62,069 nt of DNA from a virus: IMG/VR virus record IMGVR_UViG_3300030099_006113, positions 6,105 to 68,173 of that record, one strand, 5' to 3'. The number at the start of each line of letters is the position of its first letter. Within the stretch, counting starts at the first letter, position 1. Positions 40,101-48,926 of the stretch are shown here, piece after piece. Under the pieces are notes generated by a model, which saw only the letters and a list, made by a program, of their open reading frames with translations, was not told the origin of the DNA and did no database searches. The translations under genes and the position numbers were made by a program.

Positions 40101-40456
40101 AATGAGTTGCCTGAAGACCCTGAAAAAATCTCAGTAGAAAAAGCAGAGTAAAAGCCTACATCGTTAATTGCACCAAACTTTGCAGCTGAAAGAGCATTAC
40201 CTAATCGATATAGTTTGTTTTTAGCATAGCCAAGATAAATAGAATCTCTGAAGGGGAAAGAAGTGGTAAGTTCACCTTGATCTGTAATTAATAAATCAGA
40301 AGATGAATAACCGCCTCTTTTTGTAATCTCTCCACCCTTGCTAAATACACCATTTCTTAAATCTGAAAGCTCTCCAACTGGCAAATAATGGCTCGAGGCT
40401 TTTTCATTTATACCCTTAGCAAAAGGAACGTTTATTAATCTTTTGTTTAAAACCAT
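37130..40456 (-). CDS. large tail protein, T7 gp12-like role proposed (phage B, 1108 aa)
   Basis: Orthologue of the A protein at 231-3,965: FAKGINEKASSHYLPVGELS and ITKRGGY at the start, then a beta-rich body with repeated short strands. A late KTGWIHLNEIQGFARAYKFA matches the A segment around DTGFISPSGILKKDRVYRFM. The ATG at 40456 overlaps the upstream stop (TGATG), the same coupling as in A. It lacks the GSGY-repeat insert of the A protein. Likely forms the tail tube or hub. Confidence 0.85.
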   Translation of the reverse strand: MVLNKRLINVPFAKGINEKASSHYLPVGELSDLRNGVFSKGGEITKRGGYSSSDLLITDQGELTTSFPFRDSIYLGYAKNKLYRLGNALSAAKFGAINDVGFYSAFSTEIFSGSSGNSLHHEEAPSIAIFGDYICVAYLKVDYDYTNRAKNYSHVVNLIEREGMTVVATSEARTGSAAQYTYQGKIKVVSAGAHSSSNGCFNVYYEYKNGSNYELRRDHLSIGTSSVTMPSLAGNGVVIGGSTNDYNQTTSQQWFDVLHADSDDIDGIVVVYYKNNSGTHSVRYVIDSDPDGSFSPVNSTDISDGLGSTAPETRLVLGHSTAGTTFSSAVSKYYIAYRTGTTIRLSSVDINPSTGANHSNFTNSSTYFQPHGFVDHEPLYDDSIDSVALMFEDGPNENSITQSIYRITRPTSGPSVSISSALSLGRGRSSVQGFQYENTTNKFITIFGGSNAYSSNKELSTVSFHVDTNNSSGTIVGRSLTQSYRPEYSPFGPCKVVGYSSSGNTPEEFYTAVPRTTNINTFPTSATEVEAVPNSIIEIIKITTGVPSYGTRHSAVGDNVFFTFGNAMYQDDGGNIVSLSGLPKPEITSVAVSGTSGSMTSNKTYKYKIVFEREDVNGNLYRSEPSDPVSVAMSSNDSTVITFEQIGMMVKHDDYYVSIYRTQADGNLYNKVATVSGQSDYSGGTSTFADTFSDAVVAVGASLYTDANELADVIVPACFYIKEHRNRIFAITEDNRILFSKEYVEGFGVSFSDSFFIPLDGSLDDKPTALGSAGGDLYIFREKSIYVISGDGPSKSGSGSYFTPRLISNSIGAIKGSPTLNTDSGLYFQSIKGIYRIFQGQVEFIGAMVEDTVGFSQSQAYASSERLDDNIVKEIIQNQPTSTIRFLLNKKVMAYNSFFNQWSHYEYSTLSSLETFSGMFSIENIVYMTTSGNDLWGERSDIKTLNQSAFMPLKIKTGWIHLNEIQGFARAYKFALLGKIVGSEDFDLNIYVYYDYHDVAPVDIFKLEFDPAAEGSFQLRGHLTRQKCQSLKFEIFDSDSNSTLSALQGFTLSSLVIETGGKKGIYRMANTEDKFNQSLPNSQIHSIDETVYNLTRTIGDSSAGVTRV

Positions 40457-40773
40457 CAGAATACCCACAAGTCTACGGTCACAGTGCCGCTAGCAGTAAG
40501 CAATAATGTTGTGCTTGGGTTATCGTTTGTGTCTTGAAGATCAAAAACATGCTGAGCAGCATTTCGCCTTACAACAATATAACCGTTGATATTTCTTCCA
40601 AGACTATGGGAAACAATAGAAGTTGTTCCAGGGGAAAGGCTTTGGTTTTTAATTAGCTGGCCATCAATAATAAGAGAATCTGCAATAGGAAGTATTGCAT
40701 CCTCAATTCGCTCTTGCACCCTGTTTAAAGTTTCATCAGGGGTTGAAAATCTTTCAAATCTTCTAAGAGCCAT
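40456..40773 (-). CDS. conserved tail-module protein, 105 aa, NRVQ family (phage B)
   Basis: TLNRVQERIEDAILPIAD at the N-terminus, HSLGRNINGYIVVRRN in the middle and LWVF at the end align with the A protein at 3,965-4,276. It is coupled to the large tail gene by TGATG. Upstream lies the small basic PKKKDP-type gene that in A sits in the lysis operon. Confidence 0.85.
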   Translation of the reverse strand: MALRRFERFSTPDETLNRVQERIEDAILPIADSLIIDGQLIKNQSLSPGTTSIVSHSLGRNINGYIVVRRNAAQHVFDLQDTNDNPSTTLLLTASGTVTVDLWVF

Positions 40774-40777
40774 AACC

Positions 40778-41065
40778 CTACCACTTTACTTTATGTGACC
40801 AATACCTTGCGCTCAGTTTACTTGGGTTGCTGTCCTGTGCATTGTGCCTTGCATAGTAAGATTTTTTTCTGGCTTTATCTTTTGCTGTTTTTGGGTTCTT
40901 GCCAGCACCACGCACACCCTGCTGCCCAAATCGAATTGTTTTAACCTTATCGCCAACCTTTGCCACAACAACATGAGACTTTGTTTTATGACCAGGAGTT
41001 CTTTTGGGCTTGTTGTATCCGCTCACTCCAGCTCTAGCCAAACGCGGATCTTTTTTTTTCGCCAT
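40778..41065 (-). CDS. small basic protein, AKKKDPRLARAG family, 95 aa (phage B)
   Basis: ATG 41065 overlaps the stop of the adaptor gene (TAATG) and follows TTGGAG. AKKKDPRLARAGVSGYNKPKRTPG and LSARYWSHKVKW match the A protein at 25,554-25,817, except that the two conserved Cys of A (RHKC, WSCK) are Asn/Ala- and His-type residues here, so metal binding is not conserved. Being in the tail operon suggests a virion role. Confidence 0.8.
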   Translation of the reverse strand: MAKKKDPRLARAGVSGYNKPKRTPGHKTKSHVVVAKVGDKVKTIRFGQQGVRGAGKNPKTAKDKARKKSYYARHNAQDSNPSKLSARYWSHKVKW

Positions 41066-41757
41066 TAGTAACTCCAACGAGAAGCGGGAAGAATGCCTGT
41101 TGTTTCATCTGTAATGCCAAATGGTTCAGCTGCATCTCTGTTACTTGCGGCGTTTTCAATTCTAGCAGTAATTCTACTAAGCTCGCGCTCAAATGGCGAT
41201 GTAGATGTTTCTTCTTTCTGAAGCATTTTCATTGCCGCAACAATCACTGCATACTCTTCCCAGTTCAAAGCAATTGATGAAGACACTGAATCAGAGTCGG
41301 ATGAAAGCTTTTGAAAAGAAGGCACATAATGGATTGTAATAGAATCGGTGCTGTTTGGAGTAGGAATAAAAACAACGTTATCGCCACGAATAGAATATTC
41401 ATAAGCGGCATATCCCCTGTTATTATACAGAACGTCATTATAAGCGTATTTGTTTCTGTCCGGAAATGAGAATCTTTTAACTCGCACTATGTCGTTACCA
41501 TAAGAGGCATCAACCCCAATAACCTTGTAAAAGTCATCAAGTCCTATTGAGTTAAATGAATACTCACCAGTGCCAGATGTTAGAGAAAAGGACACAGAGC
41601 TGATGTAGTAATCTTCAAACTTCATAACCAAAAGGTCATGCAGTTCACCAAGTCCTGTGTTGATGTAATCATTGATCTCAGAATCAGTGAAAAAATTGTT
41701 ACCTACAGCATCGGCTCTTTGCCTTGCTCGGGTCCTTAACTCTAACAGTGTAGACAT
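41065..41757 (-). CDS. head-tail adaptor/tail-tube-like protein, 230 aa (phage B)
   Basis: Opens with LELRTRARQRADAVGNNFFT and DSEINDYIN, aligned with the A protein at 4,276-5,004. Later shared blocks include IRGDNVVFIPTP against IQGNKIKFIPSP and IHYVPSFQKL against LHYIPEAQQF. Near the C-terminus RIENAASNRDAAEPFGITDETTG matches A. Coupled to both neighbours by TAATG overlaps. Confidence 0.85.
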   Translation of the reverse strand: MSTLLELRTRARQRADAVGNNFFTDSEINDYINTGLGELHDLLVMKFEDYYISSVSFSLTSGTGEYSFNSIGLDDFYKVIGVDASYGNDIVRVKRFSFPDRNKYAYNDVLYNNRGYAAYEYSIRGDNVVFIPTPNSTDSITIHYVPSFQKLSSDSDSVSSSIALNWEEYAVIVAAMKMLQKEETSTSPFERELSRITARIENAASNRDAAEPFGITDETTGILPASRWSY

Positions 41758-41987
41758 TATTCGTCCTTTTCAAGTCCGCCCATTGAACTCATTAGATGAA
41801 TATCAATTGCGTCCTTTAGAGCATCTGCAAACATAGAAGCATCTTCTGACTTAGCCGCAGACATTGCTGCCTGGGCTGCATTCATAAATGCCTCGTCTGC
41901 TGAGTCCATAGACTCAGATTCTTCAGACGGTCCTTCTTCTGGTTTGCCGCCACCAAGAATGACAGCAACAGATGACTTCGGTTTCAT
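41757..41987 (-). CDS. small acidic head-module protein, 76 aa (phage B)
   Basis: ATG 41987 has AGGAG five bases upstream; the longer frame starting at 42,038 would run through a hairpin and was not chosen. The protein has an acidic centre (PEEGPSEESESMDSADEAF) and a helical C-terminus, the same plan as the A gene at 5,048-5,245. Function unknown. Confidence 0.75.
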   Translation of the reverse strand: MKPKSSVAVILGGGKPEEGPSEESESMDSADEAFMNAAQAAMSAAKSEDASMFADALKDAIDIHLMSSMGGLEKDE

Positions 41988-42006
41988 AGCTGCTCCTGTT
42001 GGATCA

Positions 42007-42021
42007 GGGGGCATAGCCCCC
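42007..42021 (-). terminator. GGGGGC/GCCCCC hairpin at the head-gene boundary (phage B)
   Basis: A perfect 6-bp G-C stem with a 3-base loop, between the decoration-type gene and the small acidic gene. A has a hairpin with the same stem at 5,026-5,041, one gene further along. No U-run; probable attenuator or mRNA-stability element. Confidence 0.55.
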
Positions 42022-42034
42022 GTTTCCAAATCAA

Positions 42035-42379
42035 TCACGCATCACCGCGTGTAAGGACAAGAAGAAAATAGAAAGGAACTGCCTGGGCAGTTGTTCCATC
42101 ACCATCATATGTTTGAAATGCTACAGTTGCTCCTGCCGCAGAAGCAGGAAAAGCGCTAACTGCGTCAACAACACCAATTACATCGCCACTTGTATGAAGC
42201 GGTGTAATTTGAGCAGAAAGAAGTCCATTGTACTCACGGTCAAGCGTAAGCGTATAAAGACTAGTTCCTGACAAGGCTACTGAAAATCCACTGCCAGCAG
42301 TAACAGATCCATCAGCAGCAATAGTACCAGCAATAACTTCAATGTTATCGCTTTCAGAACTCATATTAGGAAAACCCAT
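42035..42379 (-). CDS. putative head decoration/stabilising protein, 114 aa (phage B)
   Basis: ATG 42379 follows AAGGAGAGTAGTT and lies 11 bases after the capsid stop. Beta-rich sequence with LDREYNGLLSAQITPL in the centre, matching LDDKYSGLLHAGATLN in A, and a VPFYFLLVLTRG end corresponding to FTFMLLLKNS. Role inferred from place next to the capsid gene. Confidence 0.8.
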   Translation of the reverse strand: MGFPNMSSESDNIEVIAGTIAADGSVTAGSGFSVALSGTSLYTLTLDREYNGLLSAQITPLHTSGDVIGVVDAVSAFPASAAGATVAFQTYDGDGTTAQAVPFYFLLVLTRGDA

Positions 42380-42390
42380 AACTACTCTCC

Positions 42391-43632
42391 TTATGCCAGC
42401 GCAATGCGGCAGTTGTAACCAGGAGCCTTGCAAAGCAAGTTTCCGTAGTAACCCCAGCGGTACTCAACACCATCTTCGTTTGCCTGCCGGATACCAGTGA
42501 GGCCATCCATATCAAGCATACGAGGAGCAGAGCCAAGGGACTTAAATTCCCAAGTATCAAGCTGAAGCAAGTAAGCTACATTGATTGGGCAGTTATGATC
42601 TGCATAACACTCAACCATTCCAGTTGGAGTAGCAACGCTAAGGCTTGAGAAACCAAATGATGCAGAGTCTTCACCAGCGCCATAGCGACGGCGATGATTT
42701 GCACCAGCAACAGCAGCACGGCCTTCGAGGTCAAGCGCAAGCTCAGCCCAGTCTGTTGGGTTCATAAACAAAGCATCAGGACGGCCACCTTCACGAGCAA
42801 CCTTAACGCCTGCTTTAATAATAGTGTCCATCATGCTGCTTGAAAAACTCTCACGCTGACCACCAAGGCGGGTGCTATCAAGAGTTCTATCAACACCAAA
42901 AAATGAATCAGATGTAACAGTAGCAGGCAGCCAAGCATCAAGACCGGCAAGCTTAATGTTTGATCCACCATTTGCAGCATCACCCTCAACATAAAGAAAA
43001 TCATCCGCTGAAAGGCTTGGAATTGCAGTTGTTCCAGCAATGCTCGTAGTCAATACATCATTGTCTCGGTCAACAGCAGTAACTTCAAGCACTCCGCTAT
43101 AAAGAGCGCTACCATCAGTTGCACTTGCCTTTAGTCGCATGCCAACTTCAAAGTTAATTGCATGACCAGCAACAAGCTCAATGCTTGTATTGCCAAGGCT
43201 TGGACTTGCATGGATTTGACCAATAGAGCCAGTGCCACTGCGGTAGATATCTCGTCCCATTGTTCGGGCAAGAGCATGGAGCGCAGAGTCAGTCTTTGCT
43301 TTTGCTACATCAAGGAGAGATCCTTCATTACCATCAGCAGCAAGCAACGTTTCGTTGTCTACACTAACGATTGAATAATCTTTTACTCGAGTAACAACAA
43401 AATCTTCAATCTTTGTTCCACCACGGTTGTTTTGAGCTGTTGCAAAGCTAGCGCTTCGACCTGTAGTAAGGCCATATTCAACAGCATACGTAGCGTTTCG
43501 CCCTGGAAAACTAGTGTTTTTAGGGATCATCGCAAAAGCTGGGTTGTTTTTGTAAACAAGATTTTCCACCTTCTTATACGGGTACATGTGCTTCATGGCC
43601 GCATCGAAGTTGGTCAAGTTAAAGGAAGCCAT
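42391..43632 (-). CDS. major capsid protein, 413 aa (phage B)
   Basis: Aligns along its length with the A capsid: VENLVYKNNPAFAMIPKNTS, VVTRVKDYSIVSVDNETLL, IYRSGTGSIGQ, TRLGGQRESF and the C-terminal GYYGNLLCKAPGYNCRIALA. Like A it lies between scaffold and decoration genes. Both proteins end in the same GYNCRIALA. Confidence 0.9.
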   Translation of the reverse strand: MASFNLTNFDAAMKHMYPYKKVENLVYKNNPAFAMIPKNTSFPGRNATYAVEYGLTTGRSASFATAQNNRGGTKIEDFVVTRVKDYSIVSVDNETLLAADGNEGSLLDVAKAKTDSALHALARTMGRDIYRSGTGSIGQIHASPSLGNTSIELVAGHAINFEVGMRLKASATDGSALYSGVLEVTAVDRDNDVLTTSIAGTTAIPSLSADDFLYVEGDAANGGSNIKLAGLDAWLPATVTSDSFFGVDRTLDSTRLGGQRESFSSSMMDTIIKAGVKVAREGGRPDALFMNPTDWAELALDLEGRAAVAGANHRRRYGAGEDSASFGFSSLSVATPTGMVECYADHNCPINVAYLLQLDTWEFKSLGSAPRMLDMDGLTGIRQANEDGVEYRWGYYGNLLCKAPGYNCRIALA

Positions 43633-43647
43633 TGCTTCACTCCTTTT

Positions 43648-44550
43648 TTAGCTGAACAGCTTGCCTTTATACATTTCGCGGATTTGCTCGTAAGACATAT
43701 CCTCAACAGCTGTTCTAGTTGGTTGTTCTTTCCATGAGGAGGACAGGGTGGCTTGTGGTCCCTTCACTTGTTGACTTGCTAGTCCTGGATTGTATCGCTT
43801 GAATTTTTCAATAACTGCTGGGTCATTGTAAAACTCTGTTTCATTCTTCTTTAGTGCTGTTTCTAGCTTTGAAAAAGCCTGCTCAAGCGTAAGCTGTTCA
43901 CCAGTATCTCGATAATGTTCTCCCATGCCTTGAGCAATTTCTTGAGCACTTAGAGATTCCGTTACAAGAGGATAAGACTCTGCGTTGCTGCTTCTGAAAT
44001 TATCAACGTTTGAAACGAACTTATTGATAGCGGCTTGTTGCTTTTGTTTTTCTGCTCTTAGCGTTTCTTGCTTTTCTTTTTCAGCTAACTGAGTTTTCAG
44101 TTTAGCTAGCTCCATCTGAGTCTTTTCGATTTTTACTGAGTCTGAGTCTTGAATGGCTCCCTCAAGCGCAGACTCTGCAAGCATCCTTTGAAAGTTTAGC
44201 GGATCAATTCCTTGTTCCTTGAGATACTTGTTTGGGTTTGAGCGAAGAAGCTCTTGGTTTTGAGCGGCTTTTTCAGCCTGGCTCTGAGCGTTCCTTAGCT
44301 CAATTTCTTTCTTTTTAAGCTCAATCTCATGTGCTCTTTTTTGTCGGTCATATTTAACCTTGTCGAGAAACTCTTTTCTTTTCTCACTGACAGGCTCCTC
44401 AGCACTTTCTTCAACTTGCTGAGCTTCTTGGGCAACAGGCTCTGAAGTTTCTTCTGAGAAAATATTAAAGCTTTCTGGTGCTGCTTCACCCATTGTTTGG
44501 GGTGCAACTGGCTGCTTGCTAGTACTTGTTGTTTCTACTGCTTCAGACAT
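43648..44550 (-). CDS. scaffolding protein, 300 aa (phage B)
   Basis: Acidic, disordered N-terminus (EETSEPVAQEAQQVEESAEE), long coiled coils (QKRAHEIELKKKEIELRNAQ; QMELAKLKTQLAEKEKQETL) and a C-terminal helical segment, as in the A scaffold. The segment SNPNKYLKEQGIDPLNFQRM corresponds to ENPYEAIKKLGIDYDALTQQ in A. Between portal and capsid. Confidence 0.85.
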   Translation of the reverse strand: MSEAVETTSTSKQPVAPQTMGEAAPESFNIFSEETSEPVAQEAQQVEESAEEPVSEKRKEFLDKVKYDRQKRAHEIELKKKEIELRNAQSQAEKAAQNQELLRSNPNKYLKEQGIDPLNFQRMLAESALEGAIQDSDSVKIEKTQMELAKLKTQLAEKEKQETLRAEKQKQQAAINKFVSNVDNFRSSNAESYPLVTESLSAQEIAQGMGEHYRDTGEQLTLEQAFSKLETALKKNETEFYNDPAVIEKFKRYNPGLASQQVKGPQATLSSSWKEQPTRTAVEDMSYEQIREMYKGKLFS

Positions 44551-44559
44551 TCAAATCTC

Positions 44560-46383
44560 CTAGATAGGTAATCCACCTGGTGGCATGCCTGGTGGTAAAG
44601 CTGGCGATCCAGGGGCTCCTCCCATTGGAGCAGCTCCAGGCATCGGTTGTGGTGGTTGCGCCATTTGAATCAAAGCTTCTGCTTGAGAAATCCATCGCCT
44701 AAGTAGCTCTAGTCTTTCTTCAGGTACCTGGTTTAAGATTGCCAGGTTATATGCTTGTTGAAATCGGACAATTCCATACTCAAGATTCATGTATGGCTCA
44801 GGTGACACAAAGTTTCCGTTTTCAACCATTTCCTCAATGGCCATATCAAGCACTTCGATATGGGCATTTTTAAGCTTGTTTGCTCTTTCAAGATCAGGAA
44901 AATCTAAAAGCCTATGAGCTTCTTCTTTTGTGAACAATCCATTCTGAGTCATCTCAGTAACAGATGCTAGCTTTGCTGCTGGGGTCTGAGGCAATGAGCC
45001 AATTGGTTTGATTTGCATGACATACTGATCTTCATCGAGATCTACATCACCCCATGAAATTTTATCTAAACCAGACTTAGAATCAAAACTCATGGATGTG
45101 TAAGGAGAGCCTGGACTGTGAAGGTCCCTTACAAGATCAATAATTTTTTCTGCTGTTTTTATGAAAAGGCTCTCATACGATTGGCCAACAACCATAAAAC
45201 GCTCTGACTCAATGTCTGAAAACTCTCTAAGAGCTCGGCCAGATTCAAGACCCGCTGGCTTTTTAGATTGAGCAGAAAGCTGAGAAATGCCTGTCATCTC
45301 ATAAGCACGGGCAACAAGTCGGTCTAGGTGTGCAAACATCTCACCAGAAACAGCCCTGGGCACAAAAAACTGAGGAGGGCTACCCCTGTATTTTATTGCT
45401 CCCCAAACTCTATTGTTTAAATGAGACTGCACAATCCTACTAGTGTCTTCAATAAACACCTTGGGAGTTGCTAGGTGCATTTGCTCTTGGATCCTAGCAA
45501 GGAGCTTATTAATCTCTACCTGAATACCTTTTACTTCCTTTGCCAGGCCATTACCCCAGAAAGAATTAGGGTCTTCAGTCCAACGAACAAAGACAAAAGG
45601 AAAATGGTGCTTCTCATATTCACCATCATAAAGAGTCACGTTTTCAGTGCATATAACGTGTCTGCCGTCTTTTGCTTCTGGCCCAGAGGGCAAGTGCCAA
45701 GCCTCATGGCAAAACACCATATCATTGTCTCGAGTATTATCACTGTAGCTATCGTTCTGAGACTCAATGACTTCCATCAGAATCTCTTCCCTTTTATCCG
45801 GGAACATCTCAGCTAAAACATGCTTTGAGACTTTTTTAGTCTGGAACATCTGCCGGGGCATTGAGCCAAACTCAGACTCATAATGATCAATTGTGATCTC
45901 ATGAAGAGGGACACGCTCAATCTTTACTTTGCCAAACTCAGAGAAAACCTTAAGAATTCCTGTTCCAGTAATGCATGAATCAAGAAAACATTTTTGAGCT
46001 AATGGATAAATATCAAGAGAGTAAAATTGTCCCTGTATAAACTTGTTAAAGTTCTTTGCTTTTTTCTTCTGAGAGAAATCACCGCCTTCAGTTAAAAAAC
46101 TAATTGCAGGTTTATGCTTTGCAATCTTGGCAGTAGCAGCCTGGCATATAGAGTGGATAATGTTAAAAGTAAGTCGAGGTTGACGCATCATGGCATAACC
46201 AGTTGATGCAATGTATCCCTTGTAACTTACAGGCTGGCCATTATAGAGGCCTGAGTGAGTTGCAGCTTCAGAGTAAAAAGATTCCTGCTCCTCTCTTAAT
46301 ACAGAGATAAAGCTGGAGATTTGATCGGCTGGCTCACTATCTGCCTGCCACCAAAACTTATTATCGTATACTCCGTAGCTCAT
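44560..46383 (-). CDS. portal protein, 607 aa (phage B)
   Basis: Shares FWGNGLAKEVKGIQVEINKL, IQEQMHLATPKVFIE and SAQSKKPAGLESGRALREF with the A portal and has a Pro/Gly/Met-rich C-terminal tail. The start overlaps the 88-residue gene as ATGA. Forms the packaging vertex together with the terminase. Confidence 0.9.
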   Translation of the reverse strand: MSYGVYDNKFWWQADSEPADQISSFISVLREEQESFYSEAATHSGLYNGQPVSYKGYIASTGYAMMRQPRLTFNIIHSICQAATAKIAKHKPAISFLTEGGDFSQKKKAKNFNKFIQGQFYSLDIYPLAQKCFLDSCITGTGILKVFSEFGKVKIERVPLHEITIDHYESEFGSMPRQMFQTKKVSKHVLAEMFPDKREEILMEVIESQNDSYSDNTRDNDMVFCHEAWHLPSGPEAKDGRHVICTENVTLYDGEYEKHHFPFVFVRWTEDPNSFWGNGLAKEVKGIQVEINKLLARIQEQMHLATPKVFIEDTSRIVQSHLNNRVWGAIKYRGSPPQFFVPRAVSGEMFAHLDRLVARAYEMTGISQLSAQSKKPAGLESGRALREFSDIESERFMVVGQSYESLFIKTAEKIIDLVRDLHSPGSPYTSMSFDSKSGLDKISWGDVDLDEDQYVMQIKPIGSLPQTPAAKLASVTEMTQNGLFTKEEAHRLLDFPDLERANKLKNAHIEVLDMAIEEMVENGNFVSPEPYMNLEYGIVRFQQAYNLAILNQVPEERLELLRRWISQAEALIQMAQPPQPMPGAAPMGGAPGSPALPPGMPPGGLPI

Positions 46384-46646
46384 GAGTTATTAGCACTCCA
46401 GTAAAGGTAATCCTCTTCCGTAAAACCAAGGTCGTCTTTAGATTCATCGCTTATCTTCTTTTGCTGTGCTGCGTCATAGTTAGAGAAGTTAAACTCTTTT
46501 GGCTGCTCTTCGGCTGCTTTAAGGAAATCCATATTGGGCGCAAATTGAATCTCAATTTCCGAGTCCTTGTATTTGGCAACATTATGCTCTGAAAGCATTT
46601 TTAACATACTTTTCAGTTTTTTTGTAGAAGGACTATTTTCACTCAT
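46380..46646 (-). CDS. small protein between terL and portal, 88 aa (phage B)
   Basis: Helical N-terminus (STKKLKSMLKMLSEHNVAKY), a short SEIEIQFAP strand and an acidic C-terminus with FTEEDYLYW. It parallels the A protein at 9,590-9,787 in place and plan. Its end overlaps the portal start. Function unknown. Confidence 0.75.
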   Translation of the reverse strand: MSENSPSTKKLKSMLKMLSEHNVAKYKDSEIEIQFAPNMDFLKAAEEQPKEFNFSNYDAAQQKKISDESKDDLGFTEEDYLYWSANNS

Positions 46647-46653
46647 TTTTTCC

Positions 46654-48150
46654 TCAGTTTACCCACAGATCTTCTTCTGAAATCCCAATTCCCCATAGAT
46701 CTGGATCATACTTATCCTGGCTGTCTCTCTCAAGAAGATTATCAGCAATACGCTCCTCAAGCTGCTTGAAGTAATCTTTTGTACCCACTTCGGGTCCCGA
46801 TCCCTCATATTCATGTAGAAAGTGACGACTTTCTGTCCAAGCATAAAGAGCGGCATCCGAAAGGTGATTATCAAACCTTCTATCTTCTGCTGTTCTTGAT
46901 TTGTTGTACTGTAGCTTGTCCCACTCTTTTAGCAGGTCCATTCCACTGGCTACTTTGATTACACCGTTCTTGATGTCTGAGTTCATGAGTTTAATCATGC
47001 CCATTTTGTCGGATGACTTTTTGGCTGGCTTAATTGGTAGCCCAGAGCGCTCTTTGAATGTCTCAAGCAACATTCTTGATGAACCACCGCCAGTATCCAT
47101 TACAATGGAAGAGAAATCATAATCGCCCATAAATGCGTGGATTTTTTCTTCAACCTCAGAAGTCAGCATCTTGGTTTGCTTGTATTCATCAATGAAGAAA
47201 AGGAATGGATGATCTGGTGACCAAGCAGCGACGACAAAGGCGGTAGCATCATGGTAACCGAGGTCGATACCGAGGACGAACTCCCAGTCATTACTTTCGG
47301 GAGTATCCTCAAGCAAGTTGTCCTCAGAGTACTCGTAGACGATATCTTGGTCGTTTCTTACCCAGAGTCCCAAGTACTCGCGCTTATAGGAGGAATCAGT
47401 TGGGTCAAGAACCCCACTTTTGATGTCAGCCTCTATGGATCTGACAGCGTGCGCCATGTAGGGATTATTTTTAACTGTCCACCTGTGAACTGAAAAGCTG
47501 TATTTATCCTTTTCAGTAATGTCATAAAAAAATCCTGAACAAGAACTATTAGGCGTAGAAATTAAAACCAGTGCGCCGTCTCTATCAAGCAAAGCAGGAG
47601 TTAAAACTTCGTTTACGAGCTCGCGTAAGTTGATGTTAAAAAAAGCAGCTTCATCAAGAACAGCCAAGGAAAATGCTGCACCGCGTAATTTATCCACGTC
47701 ACTTGCATCGTTGGCACCAGTAAAAAGAATCTGAGATCCATTAGGAAAGGTAGCTACAAGGTCTGCATTATTAAACTTAATACCAATCCTAAATCTTTGG
47801 TTAGCCTCCTTAAGGGAAGCCCACAAAATCCTTTTAGCCGCCTCTCTTGTCCTAGCAATGTAGACACACATGGTGCCTTCGTTCTCAAGGGCCTCTTTGA
47901 TTAAATAACGCCCTGCAGCATAACTCTTTCCACTTCTTCGACTGCATATAGCAGCCTTCCTCTTTGAAGGGTCGTTAATGAAATCAAGCTGCTCTTTAAA
48001 CAAGTTACGAGTCATGTTGAGCATTCGGCTATGCTCAGATCTTCGCTGGGCTTTGTTCTTAGAGGGACCGGTATGGCCAGACCTGGACACAAAAGCCTCA
48101 TAAAGCTCTCGACTAGTAAGGCTAATCGTTGGCAGCTTGGTCTTAGCCAT
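46654..48150 (-). CDS. terL: terminase large subunit, 498 aa (phage B)
   Basis: ICSRRSGKSYAAG is the Walker A-type loop and LAVLDEAAFF the Walker B; LISTPNSSCSGFF corresponds to the coupling segment. The nuclease acids appear in LGIDLGYHDATAFVV, VMDTGGGSSRM and DNHLSDAALYAW, each matching A. I chose ATG 48150, which overlaps the GNAT stop (ATGGCTAA); an upstream in-frame start at 48,189 would add 13 residues. Confidence 0.95.
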   Translation of the reverse strand: MAKTKLPTISLTSRELYEAFVSRSGHTGPSKNKAQRRSEHSRMLNMTRNLFKEQLDFINDPSKRKAAICSRRSGKSYAAGRYLIKEALENEGTMCVYIARTREAAKRILWASLKEANQRFRIGIKFNNADLVATFPNGSQILFTGANDASDVDKLRGAAFSLAVLDEAAFFNINLRELVNEVLTPALLDRDGALVLISTPNSSCSGFFYDITEKDKYSFSVHRWTVKNNPYMAHAVRSIEADIKSGVLDPTDSSYKREYLGLWVRNDQDIVYEYSEDNLLEDTPESNDWEFVLGIDLGYHDATAFVVAAWSPDHPFLFFIDEYKQTKMLTSEVEEKIHAFMGDYDFSSIVMDTGGGSSRMLLETFKERSGLPIKPAKKSSDKMGMIKLMNSDIKNGVIKVASGMDLLKEWDKLQYNKSRTAEDRRFDNHLSDAALYAWTESRHFLHEYEGSGPEVGTKDYFKQLEERIADNLLERDSQDKYDPDLWGIGISEEDLWVN

Positions 48151-48601
48151 AAGCAACTCTTTGCTCTTCAGGCGAAGACATAAGCTCAAATATAAAAGCA
48201 GGAAGAAGACTACTTACAAAACGAGTGTGCCATTTAGACCGAGCATCCATTTTCTGCATATGAAAGGACCAATAAGAGCAAAAAACAGGGTTATCTCTAT
48301 TACGCACTGTGTCAGGGTATACCTCATTGAGCATTTCACTGCCAATACCATTACCTCTGAAGCTTTTTTTAACAAAAAGAAAGTGCAGTAATTTTGTTTC
48401 TTCTATCTGGCCATAGGCAATCCAGCCTAAAATATGGTCAGCATCGTCTCGGTCGCAGTAAATAAGGACTTTTTCGTCCTCAATAACTTTATCAATGAGG
48501 TGCCTAGTCATAGCAGTTACTGCTTTTGTGGGGCATTTCACAGATCTAATCCACGAATCATAGACAAAATCGTGGTCAATGGGTCTGATTCCTCTAATCA
48601 T
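48143..48601 (-). CDS. GNAT-like acetyltransferase, 152 aa (phage B)
   Basis: IRGIRPIDHDFVYDSWIRSV at the start, then LHFLFVKKSFRGNGIGSEML, which contains the GNAT acetyl-CoA motif R-G-N-G-I-G, and a C-terminal AYG. It sits between the small terminase candidate and terL as in A. The substrate is unknown; conservation in both genomes argues for a packaging- or takeover-related task. Confidence 0.85.
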   Translation of the reverse strand: MIRGIRPIDHDFVYDSWIRSVKCPTKAVTAMTRHLIDKVIEDEKVLIYCDRDDADHILGWIAYGQIEETKLLHFLFVKKSFRGNGIGSEMLNEVYPDTVRNRDNPVFCSYWSFHMQKMDARSKWHTRFVSSLLPAFIFELMSSPEEQRVAYG

Positions 48602-48926
48602 TGCTTGCCTTCCTTTCCCGAAGTGCCTTTTTCACGAGCTTTTCCAGCTCTTCATTCGACATCTTAGCAATAGCATCAGACTTTAATTGCGATTCAATCT
48701 CTAACAATCGCTTTAAACCCCCGAAACAACTGTCTAATTTCTGCATATCTTTATTATCTAGCTCGCCATTATTGTCTACCTTGTCTTTTAAAAGGGATAT
48801 CTGGCTTTCTGTTATGTGAAATAAATCATCCCAAAGCTTATGCTTGTCTCTTGATTGAACAATCTGAGGCTTCTGCCCCATTACGCTGTAGGAACCAGTG
48901 GCTCTAGTCTTTTTTGTAGCTGTCAT
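48594..48926 (-). CDS. candidate terminase small subunit, 110 aa (phage B)
   Basis: Basic N-terminus (TATKKTRATGSYSVMGQKP) followed by helices (LWDDLFHITESQISLLKDKV) and the C-terminal SDAIAKMSNEELEKLVKKAL that matches the A gene at 11,818-12,168. First gene of the B late operon; unlike A, no helix-turn-helix gene precedes it. No good Shine-Dalgarno is visible, which hints at a leaderless or poorly translated start. Confidence 0.65.
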   Translation of the reverse strand: MTATKKTRATGSYSVMGQKPQIVQSRDKHKLWDDLFHITESQISLLKDKVDNNGELDNKDMQKLDSCFGGLKRLLEIESQLKSDAIAKMSNEELEKLVKKALRERKASND